From NCBI RefSeq assembly GCF_040362915.1, contig NZ_AP029612.1, forward strand, positions 2,170,001 through 2,234,000: DNA of 64,000 nucleotides, read 5' to 3'. Under the pieces are notes generated by a model that searched no databases, was not told the origin of the DNA, and saw nothing but the letters and a program-made list of their open reading frames with translations. This DNA comes from Sediminibacterium sp. KACHI17 (GTDB taxonomy: Bacteria; Bacteroidota; Bacteroidia; Chitinophagales; Chitinophagaceae). The position numbers were made by a program, and so were the translations under genes. Position 1 is the first letter of the stretch, and each line of letters opens with the position of its first letter. Positions 17,035 to 25,722 of this stretch are shown piece by piece.

Positions 17035-17463
17035 ATGACACACAATCATCAACCTATGAAGCAAACAAAGAAAGATATACGTTTTAGGTACGAAGTACAT
17101 GTTTCTTATCCTTTATCCATTAAGGCAAATCTTATTTATAAAGAGGAAAAGGAATTTGAAAGTAAAATATTACTTGGGACCCACTGTTCATTCGATAAAG
17201 TATATAACTCAGACAGGAGTTTGCCTGAATTTTCAGTACACATCCATAATAATTCAAAGATTGATTACAGAGTATACATGAATCTGTTTATACAAGATCA
17301 ACCTGTTTTATTCAGAGAAGTCATTGTTAATAATGGCAGTGAGTTTGATACCTTTCATTTAAATATTCCTTTGGATGTATTCAAAAAATACACCCGTCGA
17401 ATAGATAAAAATTTGCTTTTTAATACGATCAAAAGAACGCTGCTTCCTATAAAATTCTGGTAG
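17035..17463 (+). CDS. small beta-rich protein, likely paralogue of the 7257-7631 protein
   Basis: A 142-residue protein with no signal peptide. An internal ATG at 17056 ('MKQTKKDIRF') is an alternative start. The core 'RYEVHVSYPLSIKANLIY', 'PEFSVHIHN', 'YMNLFIQDQPVLFREVIV' and 'FDTFHLNIP' is rich in alternating hydrophobic residues and resembles a beta sandwich. It aligns over about 100 residues with the small protein next to the GAF kinase. It lies 56 bases after the NHL-repeat gene and converges on the TonB receptor gene, five bases away. I recognise no family. Confidence 0.7.
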   Translation: MTHNHQPMKQTKKDIRFRYEVHVSYPLSIKANLIYKEEKEFESKILLGTHCSFDKVYNSDRSLPEFSVHIHNNSKIDYRVYMNLFIQDQPVLFREVIVNNGSEFDTFHLNIPLDVFKKYTRRIDKNLLFNTIKRTLLPIKFW

Positions 17464-17467
17464 GGAG

Positions 17468-19915
17468 CTAAAACTCTACTATCAATCCGAAAGTAGGAGT
17501 GATCTGTACTTCTGCATTTGATAAGATCAAAGGAATGGCATTGCTTCCATTGGCTGCAATAGGTTGACCATTCGTAGTAAGAAAGGCCGTATTATCCGCA
17601 TTACGCTGGAAAGTATATTGTGGTACTCCACTGATCTTTGAGCCATACCAATTCGTAACATCAATGAACACATTGAGTGTTGTTTTTCGATAGTTCCATT
17701 TTTTATCGATACGAATATCACTTGAATTAAATGCCGGCAAACGATTAGCATTAAAGCGGGAATAATCCAGAATACCTGTTCCAACACTCAGATAATTCAA
17801 TTGAGAAGCAGTCAGATCAAACGGTGTCAAAGGTGCAGCACCTTGATAACGGAACTTGATACCCAGCTCCCAGTTACGCGGCAATTTATATCCGGCTGTG
17901 ATGCTTAAAAGTTGTCCATTATCCCAACCCGCCGGTAAATAAACACCGTTGCGATTGGTAAACTCTGATTTGTACAAAGTATAACTGAGGATACCAAAGA
18001 ATCGTTTAGTGAGTTTTTTCTGCATGAAAATTTCCATACCATAAGCTCTTCCTTTGCCCGACTGCACCACTGCCTCATTACCGATACTGCCAAACTCTGT
18101 TCCCTTATTTGCTAAACTGATCCCTTCTAAAATACTTACAGGATAATCAGTGTAGTTTTTATAAAACCCTTCAACGGTTAAACGAAATGTACTACTGGGA
18201 ATATATTCAACACCAGCCACATAATGTGTGCTTTGGATATAGTTACCCGGATTGCTGACACCTCCATTTCTGAAAGCCAATTGTGTGTAAGAAGGGAGTT
18301 TATAGTAACGTCCCACACTTGCATTGATATTCCATTGACGTGCAACAGCATAGCTCAGTGATACACGCGGTGACAACTGATCGAATGGATTGGACTCGCT
18401 GGTGCTCAAACTGTTTGCATCCATTCTGATACCACCACTAATGGCCACTTTATCACGGAATATTTTTTTACTTCCCTGAATAAAAGCTCCGTATTTGATA
18501 AAATCTGTATTGCTATTGGCAAAGATCCTGACTTCCGGTTGAATGATATTTCCATTCTGATCACGTAGTTCTTTTCTGAAAAGATTGTTGAACTGATTAT
18601 TGAAATCAACATACTGCAACATCGCGCCATAACTGATCTTCCAACCGTTTGCACTGTTGGCGGTCATATCAAAGCGAAGTTTATTTTCGGTTTCGCGACT
18701 ATCTGTTAACAGGGTTTGTGTTGCAGGAGATGGCTTTTCATTGTCTTCAAACTTCTCTACATTATTATTCAATGTATTTCTACTCAAAGCCAGGTTCCAG
18801 AATCCTTTTTTAGTGAGCTTGCGTAAGCTGGCGCCAATGGTATAGTTCCACTGATTGATGATAGGATTGCTATTGATCACATACAATTTCTCAGGCGTTG
18901 CGGATTTGGGTGCAGCAAATTTGAATTCATCAATCGCACCTAATCCCAGAAAACTTAAGGTAGTAGTAGGATTGATCTTAGTTGTTGTCTTGAATTGAAA
19001 GTCCCAGTAATTCGGCCTGATCGGCAGATCGATGGCTTGAAACAACAGCTGTAAATAACTTCTTCTTACAGAAGCGAGATATGTGGTTTTCTTATCCATC
19101 GGACCGTCCAATGTCAATGCCAGTTCCGTTGCACTCAGTATCACATTCCCTTGTGTTCTCTTATCATTCCCCGATTTTTGTCTGAACTGTAAAACACTGC
19201 TCAATGCATTGTCATAGCGCGCATCGAATGCGCTGGTACTGAGTTTCACTTCTTCAATAAAATTTGCATTTAGAATACCTTGTGGTCCGCCACCACTTCC
19301 TTGTGTACCGAAGTGATTGATCACGGGTATTTCAACGCCATCTAAATAATATACATTTTCATTGGGAGCTCCTCCACGAATGATGATATCATTACGGAAG
19401 CCGCCGCCACCAACACCACCACCTACACCGGGAAGCGATTGAACAACTTTACTGATGTCAAAGTTTCCGCCCGGATTTCTTTTGATCTCTTCTGTGGTCA
19501 TTTTTTGAACACTCAATGGCGTTTCTATACTGGCGGCTCTGGCTGTAGCTCTTCTTCCTGAAACGGTTACTTCAGCCAATGATGAAGCTGTAGGTTCTGC
19601 TTCCAGGGTGATCACATTGATATTTCCGTTGGTGATCAGAACATTATTCAGGTTCGAGGGTTTATATCCAAGGGTATTGATACTGATATTATAAGTACCC
19701 GGTGTCAAACCTATAAAACGAAAAGTACCTGTTGAGTCGGTAAGCGTATTTTTCCCCGAAGGAGATAGCAAAACCACTGCGCCAACAACCGGTCGCTGTG
19801 TATTTTTGTCAATAAGGGTTCCCGTCAAACTTCCTTGCTGAGTACCCTGAGCCTGTAAGTCAGACAAGAAAAGAGTAACTAATCCCAACCATAAAAGTGC
19901 TAAACGAAGTAACAT
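17468..19915 (-). CDS. TonB-dependent outer-membrane receptor with carboxypeptidase-like N-terminal domain
   Basis: An 815-residue protein with a signal peptide ending 'LQAQ'. A carboxypeptidase D-like regulatory domain lies at about 25-115 ('GTLIDKNTQRPVVGAVV', 'GTFRFIGLTPGTYNI'), then a plug domain ('GGFRNDIIIRGGAPNENVYYLDGV') and a long beta barrel to the terminal 'FGLIVEF'. It is somewhat shorter than SusC proteins and lacks an adjacent SusD, so it is a general TonB receptor for an unknown nutrient or siderophore. It is divergent from a MarR-type regulator, with palindromes in the 86-base gap, suggesting direct control. Confidence 0.9.
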   Translation of the reverse strand: MLLRLALLWLGLVTLFLSDLQAQGTQQGSLTGTLIDKNTQRPVVGAVVLLSPSGKNTLTDSTGTFRFIGLTPGTYNISINTLGYKPSNLNNVLITNGNINVITLEAEPTASSLAEVTVSGRRATARAASIETPLSVQKMTTEEIKRNPGGNFDISKVVQSLPGVGGGVGGGGFRNDIIIRGGAPNENVYYLDGVEIPVINHFGTQGSGGGPQGILNANFIEEVKLSTSAFDARYDNALSSVLQFRQKSGNDKRTQGNVILSATELALTLDGPMDKKTTYLASVRRSYLQLLFQAIDLPIRPNYWDFQFKTTTKINPTTTLSFLGLGAIDEFKFAAPKSATPEKLYVINSNPIINQWNYTIGASLRKLTKKGFWNLALSRNTLNNNVEKFEDNEKPSPATQTLLTDSRETENKLRFDMTANSANGWKISYGAMLQYVDFNNQFNNLFRKELRDQNGNIIQPEVRIFANSNTDFIKYGAFIQGSKKIFRDKVAISGGIRMDANSLSTSESNPFDQLSPRVSLSYAVARQWNINASVGRYYKLPSYTQLAFRNGGVSNPGNYIQSTHYVAGVEYIPSSTFRLTVEGFYKNYTDYPVSILEGISLANKGTEFGSIGNEAVVQSGKGRAYGMEIFMQKKLTKRFFGILSYTLYKSEFTNRNGVYLPAGWDNGQLLSITAGYKLPRNWELGIKFRYQGAAPLTPFDLTASQLNYLSVGTGILDYSRFNANRLPAFNSSDIRIDKKWNYRKTTLNVFIDVTNWYGSKISGVPQYTFQRNADNTAFLTTNGQPIAANGSNAIPLILSNAEVQITPTFGLIVEF

Positions 19916-19957
19916 ATGCTTGCTTTTATTTCGAAAAACAAAGAAATAAAAAAATTG

Positions 19958-19984
19958 TTCAAAATTGAAATAATATTATTCCAA
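19958..19984. promoter_or_regulatory. overlapping palindromes between TonB receptor and marR gene
   Basis: A 20-bp near-perfect palindrome, TTGAAATAATATTATTCCAA (19965-19984, one mismatched pair), overlaps a 12-bp palindrome TTCAAAATTGAA (19958-19969). It starts 43 bases upstream of the receptor start codon and ends 17 bases before the marR ATG. MarR proteins bind such palindromes as dimers, so this is the best candidate operator for the divergent pair. A TAACTTTA close to the -7 consensus lies at 19991-19998. Confidence 0.65.
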
Positions 19985-20001
19985 AATTGTAACTTTAATA
20001 C

Positions 20002-20628
20002 ATGAAGCCGATAGAACAATTATGGAAAAGCTTTGAAAATCAGCATCCAAAAGGGTCTCTGACAGATTTTGGCGTATGGCTGATCAAAAATGATACACCG
20101 GAAAAAGAGTCTGTCAAACAAAATACGGATCAGGAGAACAGTACTGCAAAGAAAAAAGTATCCGGCAAAATGACTTCTACGGATATGGTGGGGGTTTTCA
20201 TTTCCAGACTCTACCGCTTTATTCGAATGGCCAGCAAAGATTTGTTGGCAAAACATGATATTGCATCCATTGATGAATTCGCTTTGCTCGCAACTTTATT
20301 GGTACACCCGGGTATGACTAAAACAGAATTATTGAAACAGAACCTGATGGAGATTACCACAGGCAGTGAAATGCTAAAGCGTTATGTTGCGAGAAAATGG
20401 CTACTGGAGCAACGAGATAAAAATGATAAAAGAATCACCAGGCTTTCATTGAGTGCAAAAGCACAGCATATTATGTTTGCATGCATGCAAACATTGGATG
20501 ATATTGAAGACATCCTTCTGCCATTGAATTCAAAGGAACAAGAAACCCTGTACCATTTATTAGACAGGCTAGATGCATATCATTCAGAAAAACATCAGGT
20601 AAAGCAGGTGTCATCCATGATTTCCTGA
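20002..20628 (+). CDS. MarR-family transcriptional regulator
   Basis: A 208-residue regulator with a 65-residue polar N-terminal extension, then a winged-helix MarR domain: 'SIDEFALLATLLVHPGMTKTELLKQNLMEITTGSEMLKRYVARKWLLEQ' forms the recognition region, and 'DKNDKRITRLSLSAKAQ' is the characteristic wing (D-x-R-D/N-x-R). It probably represses its own gene and the divergent TonB receptor through the palindromes in between. It converges on the sugar porter gene six bases away. The ligand is unknown. Confidence 0.88.
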   Translation: MKPIEQLWKSFENQHPKGSLTDFGVWLIKNDTPEKESVKQNTDQENSTAKKKVSGKMTSTDMVGVFISRLYRFIRMASKDLLAKHDIASIDEFALLATLLVHPGMTKTELLKQNLMEITTGSEMLKRYVARKWLLEQRDKNDKRITRLSLSAKAQHIMFACMQTLDDIEDILLPLNSKEQETLYHLLDRLDAYHSEKHQVKQVSSMIS

Positions 20629-20634
20629 AGCGGC

Positions 20635-21942
20635 TCAGTGTAATACAATATTTTGTTCCATGTCTTCTAATGCCACTCCTTTTGTTTCAGGCATCATCTT
20701 CCATACATATAGCAATTGAAGGAACATCATGAAGGCAAAAAAACCGAAGATGTAAGTCCCGGGAACATTGGCCGCAAAGAACGGAAACACCTGTGCTACC
20801 AATGCTGCAAACACCCAATGGGTCAGACATCCAAAAGATGTTCCACTGGCACGAACAGAGTTGGGAAACAATTCTGATAAGAACACCCAGATCACGGCTC
20901 CTTGTCCAACAGCATGTGCGGCAATGAACATAAATACATAATATACAATCATGGTTTTATCGGCTGCATTAAAAGAAATCGCTATCAGAGAGAGAGAAAT
21001 GATATAACCAAGGGAACCAATATACATCAGCAGTTTTCGACCAAAGCGATCAATGAGATACCAGCCCGTTATTGTAAATACAAGGTTTACCACACCAATA
21101 CCCACTGAAGATAACAACGCACCACTTCGTTCAATTCCCGCCATTTCAAAAACCTTGGGAGCAAAATAGATGATGGCATTGATACCTGACATTTGATTAA
21201 AAAAAGCGATCAAGAAAGCCAACATCAGAGGAACTATGAATTTTTTTGAGAACAAAGATTCCTTGGCCTTCGATACAGAATTTCGAATAGCATCGATCAT
21301 GGCATCTGTTGCTTCACCGGTGATTGCCAATACTTTTTTTGCTGCTGCAGGATCATTCTTATATAGTACAAGCCATCTCGGTGTTTCCGGTGTAAACAAC
21401 ATCATCACTGAAAATAAAAGAGAGGGTATCGCTACAACGCCTAACATCCATCTCCAGTCATTTTCTCCGCCCAAGCCTTGCAATAAATAATTAGAAAAAT
21501 AAGCTAGCAGAATTCCTGCCACTACATTCAACTGAAAAGAGATCACCATTCGTCCGCGATACTTAGGAGGTGCGATCTCTGAAATATAAACAGGTGCTAC
21601 AACAGAAGAAGCACCAATACTTAATCCACTCAAAAAGCGAAAGACCATAAACGTATACACATCCTGTGCCAATGCTGCCCCAACTGATGTTACTAGAAAT
21701 AAAATACCGATCCAGAACAAAGTCTTTTTTCTTCCGATACGATTGGCGGGAATATTTCCCAATGCTGCACCAAACACCGTTCCATACAATGCCATGGCAA
21801 TAGCAGTTCCATGCATCCAATCACTTAAATTCCATAAAGATTGAATGGCTTGTTCAGCTCCTGAGATGACAGCTACGTCCAAACCAAATAATAATCCACC
21901 TAATCCTACCGTGATGGACCATAGAGCAAGCTTCTTATGCAT
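20635..21942 (-). CDS. MFS sugar porter
   Basis: A transporter of about 435 residues from the ATG at 21942; an ATG seven codons upstream (21963) is equally open. Twelve hydrophobic segments and sugar-porter signatures are visible: 'GLDVAVISGAEQ' in helix 1, 'NRIGRKKT', 'RFLSGLSIGASSVVAPVYISE', 'PETPRWL', 'QMSGINAIIYFAPKVF' (sugar-binding helix 7), 'DRFGRK' and 'PETKG'. Such proteins carry monosaccharides such as xylose, arabinose, glucose or fructose with protons. It may import sugars released by the neighbouring hydrolases. Confidence 0.92.
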   Translation of the reverse strand: MHKKLALWSITVGLGGLLFGLDVAVISGAEQAIQSLWNLSDWMHGTAIAMALYGTVFGAALGNIPANRIGRKKTLFWIGILFLVTSVGAALAQDVYTFMVFRFLSGLSIGASSVVAPVYISEIAPPKYRGRMVISFQLNVVAGILLAYFSNYLLQGLGGENDWRWMLGVVAIPSLLFSVMMLFTPETPRWLVLYKNDPAAAKKVLAITGEATDAMIDAIRNSVSKAKESLFSKKFIVPLMLAFLIAFFNQMSGINAIIYFAPKVFEMAGIERSGALLSSVGIGVVNLVFTITGWYLIDRFGRKLLMYIGSLGYIISLSLIAISFNAADKTMIVYYVFMFIAAHAVGQGAVIWVFLSELFPNSVRASGTSFGCLTHWVFAALVAQVFPFFAANVPGTYIFGFFAFMMFLQLLYVWKMMPETKGVALEDMEQNIVLH

Positions 21943-22044
21943 AATCAGTTGTATTGACCACATAAGATACTATAAAAAATCATTGCAGATTCACGAAAGA
22001 GAAAAAGAAACGGAAGTCGTTTCTCTCAGATCATATCAAAAAAA

Positions 22045-22063
22045 GATCCGCCGATGGCGGATC
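22045..22063 (-). terminator. intrinsic terminator downstream of the DUF1080 gene
   Basis: GATCCGCC (22045-22052) and GGCGGATC (22056-22063) form a perfect 8-bp stem with a three-base loop. On the minus strand it is followed by seven U (22044-22038). It would end the minus-strand transcript from the DUF1080 gene about 195 bases downstream of its stop. Nothing else was recognised between 21964 and 22257. Confidence 0.75.
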
Positions 22064-22257
22064 CAGATATTCATTAGGGTTATAAAAACAAGTCAATAAA
22101 AATCCCCCCGGATAATAGCTGATCGTTCTTTATTTTCTGAATGAATAATTTCTATGGCGAAAGTACCCGTATGTATCCGATCTATAAAATCACTTCGATT
22201 AGGGATATCGATATGTATACCAAGAAACGAATTCAGTAGATAAAGCAATCATGACGA

Positions 22258-23214
22258 TCATTTAGCCGGTGTAAGTATAATATTTCTATACTCAATCGGA
22301 CCATGGTCACCTTGTAACATAATAGGTCCCGGTTCTCCTTCTTTACTATCTAAAGCACCACCTGTGATTCCTGGAATGATTTGATCAACGATGATGGCTT
22401 TTCCATTGGCCACCACAGTTACCCTGCGACCTATCAGCGTGATATCATAAGTCTGCCATTCACCCGGTGCTTTGGCAACCATTTCATTGGGTGTTAAAAA
22501 CCCATAGATACCACCAAAATAAGTGGAAGAAGGTTCTTTACCGGCATTATCTTCTACCTGTACTTCATAGCGCCCGCGCAAATACACGCCGCTATTACTT
22601 CCTGCGGGATAACGAAATTCAATATGTAATTTGAAATCTGCGAATGCTTGATCGGTGATCAGATTCGTACCTGATTTAGCACTGGTCAATATGCCATTGA
22701 TATTTTGCCATTGATTATTTTTTCCTTGTCCATGCCAACCACTCAGGTCTTTTGTATTCAATAAGGCGATGGGCTCTCCCCATACAACAGCATTGGTTCT
22801 TTTTAAGGATGGTGCTCTTACTCCTGTAAAAGTATAGGTCTTACCATTGCTCGCCTGAATGGTTCCCTGAAGTTGGTCATTTGCAAATGTTGCTTCTAAG
22901 ACCATGTCTTTATCTGTTCTATCCCATTGTGGTGGAATTGAGAAGGTGATCTTTCCTTCTTTCACATGCACTTGTGCAATAGGTCTGGCACTACCGCCAT
23001 CAGCAACAAATTGTCCAACCAATGTTTTTATACCAGACAATTTGATCTCCAACCAAGATGGTGCGATCCTATCACCCATATTCACAGTGAGGTCCCATCG
23101 ACCAATGACGTCATTATCCGCCATTATTGTTTTCTTATAGGAAAATGCGGTAACAGTGATGAATGTTGCGGTGACGATCAATAACAGAAAAATGCGATTC
23201 ATGTTTGTTTTCAT
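22258..23214 (-). CDS. DUF1080 (3-keto-disaccharide hydrolase-like) secreted protein
   Basis: The frame is open from 23304, but the ATG at 23214 starts a proper signal peptide (MKTNMNRIFLLLIVTA...), giving 318 residues; the longer form would overlap the upstream gene. An N-terminal lipocalin-like domain ('IGRWDLTVNMGD') is followed by a DUF1080/PF06439 jelly-roll domain: 'DLSGWHGQG', 'FKLHIEFRYPAGSNSGVYLRG', 'YEVQVEDN', 'GEWQTYDITLIGRRVTVVANG' and 'GPIMLQGDHGPIEYRNI'. Members bind or hydrolyse sugars in the periplasm or outside the cell. A SusCD system and a sugar porter lie on either side, supporting a carbohydrate role. Confidence 0.88.
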   Translation of the reverse strand: MKTNMNRIFLLLIVTATFITVTAFSYKKTIMADNDVIGRWDLTVNMGDRIAPSWLEIKLSGIKTLVGQFVADGGSARPIAQVHVKEGKITFSIPPQWDRTDKDMVLEATFANDQLQGTIQASNGKTYTFTGVRAPSLKRTNAVVWGEPIALLNTKDLSGWHGQGKNNQWQNINGILTSAKSGTNLITDQAFADFKLHIEFRYPAGSNSGVYLRGRYEVQVEDNAGKEPSSTYFGGIYGFLTPNEMVAKAPGEWQTYDITLIGRRVTVVANGKAIIVDQIIPGITGGALDSKEGEPGPIMLQGDHGPIEYRNIILTPAK

Positions 23215-23290
23215 ATGGCGCTGTTTGAATGTTGAAGATAAGAAAGTATGTTTTGAGCTGCTATATAAGTCTGGATAAAATATATAACAG

Positions 23291-24130
23291 TCATTTTTTT
23301 GCAACGATCATCAATCCGTTCCCGCTGGTAACAGGCAGTATGAAATCCAATATCATACAAAGTAAAATGAGTGGGTAAAACAGAAGAAGAGATACTGACA
23401 AAATAATCTTCAAGGGTAATGAACAGGCATTAAAGAGAATCAGATGCGTATTGTATAATTCATTACTAATCTTACCAAAAAAGCCATAGGTGAGGGTCAT
23501 GTCAGAGATCCTAAAACCATTGGAATCTAAAAGTTCCAATACCCTGTACTTTGTATATACTCTTTGATTGTTTTGAATGCGCTCATAATTTTCATACGTA
23601 TTCAGTATCGTTCTATAGAAAGGAAGTATACTGGTATTGTTCACCGGAACATACAATAAAAGCTCACCATCTTTTTTCAAGGCAGTATATAGTGCATAGA
23701 GAGCAGCATGGTCATCTTTGCAATAAGGAAGCACTGATATACATAGAACAATATCATACACTTCTGTTTCTTGTAAAGATTCCAGCTCCTTTTGCTCAAA
23801 AACAGCATTGGCATAACCATTGACTTGTGCGTAGCTATTACAGAATGAAATATTACTATCTGCTCGATCAATCCCTTTGAAATGCGCATCTTTATAGGAG
23901 GCAACATAAGGGAGAAGAAATTGCCCTTCCCCACAGCCCGCATCAAGCAGATTAAATGAATGGGCTCTTGCAGCTAACATTTTTTGTAGTCGGCTTGTCA
24001 GATACCATTTACGAAGTTGTATCAGATAGTTGAATGTATAGATCAGGTGTATCCATCGAGGGTGTTTTAATAGCCATGTTGGATACTGATGTGTAAATAC
24101 TTTTACCGGATCACCTTTTTTCAAGTCCAA
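23291..24130 (-). CDS. class I SAM-dependent methyltransferase
   Basis: A 279-residue protein. Motif I 'LLDAGCGEGQFLLPY' (about 60-75) binds S-adenosylmethionine, followed by 'FKGIDRADSNI' (acidic residue on strand 2), 'YDIVLCISVLPYCKD' (motif post-II) and 'ALKKDGELLLYVPV'. The C-terminus is unusually hydrophobic ('PLKIILSVSLLLFYPLILLCMILDFILP'), likely a membrane anchor or association segment, which fits a lipid or lipid-linked substrate. Its end is 76 bases from the DUF1080 ATG. The substrate is unknown. Confidence 0.85.
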   Translation of the reverse strand: MDLKKGDPVKVFTHQYPTWLLKHPRWIHLIYTFNYLIQLRKWYLTSRLQKMLAARAHSFNLLDAGCGEGQFLLPYVASYKDAHFKGIDRADSNISFCNSYAQVNGYANAVFEQKELESLQETEVYDIVLCISVLPYCKDDHAALYALYTALKKDGELLLYVPVNNTSILPFYRTILNTYENYERIQNNQRVYTKYRVLELLDSNGFRISDMTLTYGFFGKISNELYNTHLILFNACSLPLKIILSVSLLLFYPLILLCMILDFILPVTSGNGLMIVAKK

Positions 24131-24191
24131 GTTTTAGAAGTCCAATTTAAAGAGACGCTCTTAAAGAAAACAGTTTTGAGCATTTAAAATT

Positions 24192-24227
24192 AAAAGAGAG
24201 ACCAACTTAACAGATGGTCTCTCTTTT
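24192..24227. terminator. bidirectional intrinsic terminator
   Basis: A perfect 13-bp stem, AAAAGAGAGACCA (24192-24204) with TGGTCTCTCTTTT (24215-24227), and a 10-base loop. On the minus strand it would end the SusC-SusD transcript. The bases after it (24230-24258) are made of repeated ATGGTC/CTATGAACTATAAACTAT words. Confidence 0.85.
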
Positions 24228-24259
24228 TTATCCATGGGTCATGGTCTATGAACTATAAA

Positions 24260-25630
24260 CTATCCACCCGCATACAGATCCCAGTTGATCTCAGATTGAG
24301 GGCGAGGGAATTGTTTGAAGATCGTTCCCTGATCAAATGAAGTAGGGATGGTATTGAGTCTGTCATATCTGCGCGCATCGATCCAGCGGTGACCCCAAGG
24401 TTCAGCCCACAGTGAATAACGACGCTGATACAAGATCTCATCGATCAAAGCGGCTTGTGTTGTAGCGCCACCATAGTTACCAATGTTTGCAGCATTGCGA
24501 ATGATATTGATCGCATTAACGGCATCAGTGGTTTGGTTTAACTGTGCATGCGCTTCAGCTTTGATCAAGATCAATTCTTCATTTTTAATGAAAGGCATGG
24601 GTGAAGTATTGCTTGCCCATCTTTTATCCTGATGTGTTCCAACCAATGGCATCGCATCTGTGGTAATGGTCACCGGTGTAGCGCGCTGATGGAATTTAGC
24701 AGCAACACGTGCATCACCCGGTGTAGCATCTGCGAGAACGGAAGGATGAACAACGATGATGGTATTCACATTTGCATCCAATACATAAAACATCGGATTG
24801 AAACCATCCGGTGGTGCACCAAACGTGTGTGCTGGACCTACGCCCAAAGCACCGGTCAGGTTCATGAACGACAGGTTCAATGCAGTTAATGCACCTTGCC
24901 AATCTTTACGATAAATCGCGCAACGCGCTGCTATCGCTCTGTTCAATCTTTTCAAACCATCGATGGTATTAAAACCATTAAATCCGGCTGTTAGTGTGAA
25001 TGGGAAAGTAGTACCACCATTATTCAGGTCATCATAACCTGCATTCAATAGTGAATCAACAAATCCCATTGCAGCAGTATAAGACCTGAAACCACCGGGT
25101 TTCAACGGATCTTTTACATCAGTACGGATACCGTTTTCATATTGCCAGTTGGCAGGAATCATGAATTGATATGCCATGATGGTTTTTGCAAAACCGGCAA
25201 CCGCTCTTTTTTCAGGAGCCGTTAATTCACCGGAATTATTTGCAGCATCAATCAAAACATAGCCTTGTTTGATACACTGATAAGGTGTTGCATAAGATCC
25301 GCCACCTGTTGCACCAAATCCGAAGTAAGCAGCATCAGGTACACGACCTGCCTGACCTAACCAATCGGTTTGAAAGCGAGGATCAGAACCATTCAGGTAC
25401 CATACTTCCCTTCCGAAAGTATTCCACGCCTGACAAATATTAGTGACATATCCTTTGTGTCTTTGTTCGAGACCGGTAACCAGAAACTGAACCTGGCGAC
25501 GAGTAGCATTGTTCAACACACTCGCCTCACTTGGATTATTCGGATCAACCAGCTCTTTTACTTCCAGTGGGTTACATGCAAAATGAAATGCTGCAGCACC
25601 CGCTATTAATAGTATTTGAAGCTTTTTCAT
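24260..25630 (-). CDS. SusD/RagB-family nutrient-binding lipoprotein
   Basis: From the ATG at 25630 (an upstream in-frame start at 25657 would add nine residues in front of the signal) it has 456 residues and a lipoprotein signal ending 'FHFAC'. SusD features: 'LVDPNNPSEAS' near the N-terminus, TPR-like helices in 'AIAARCAIYRKDWQGALTAL', and the C-terminal 'PFIKNEELILIKAEAHAQL' and 'ILYQRRYSLWAEPWGHRWIDARRYDRL', followed by 'FKQFPRPQSEINWD'. It caps the partner SusC barrel on the cell surface. At about 456 residues it is at the small end for the family. Confidence 0.93.
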   Translation of the reverse strand: MKKLQILLIAGAAAFHFACNPLEVKELVDPNNPSEASVLNNATRRQVQFLVTGLEQRHKGYVTNICQAWNTFGREVWYLNGSDPRFQTDWLGQAGRVPDAAYFGFGATGGGSYATPYQCIKQGYVLIDAANNSGELTAPEKRAVAGFAKTIMAYQFMIPANWQYENGIRTDVKDPLKPGGFRSYTAAMGFVDSLLNAGYDDLNNGGTTFPFTLTAGFNGFNTIDGLKRLNRAIAARCAIYRKDWQGALTALNLSFMNLTGALGVGPAHTFGAPPDGFNPMFYVLDANVNTIIVVHPSVLADATPGDARVAAKFHQRATPVTITTDAMPLVGTHQDKRWASNTSPMPFIKNEELILIKAEAHAQLNQTTDAVNAINIIRNAANIGNYGGATTQAALIDEILYQRRYSLWAEPWGHRWIDARRYDRLNTIPTSFDQGTIFKQFPRPQSEINWDLYAGG

Positions 25631-25722
25631 GTGTCTCTGTTTATTGATTTTAGTCACATGGAATTCGCCAAAAAATCAATTGATATCAACTTTCATCATG
25701 GCTCATTTCATGTGTTTGTGAT

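Noticed and set aside
23215..23304. 30-residue N-terminal extension of the DUF1080 protein
   Set aside because: It would precede the signal peptide and overlap the methyltransferase gene; the ATG at 23214 is preferred.
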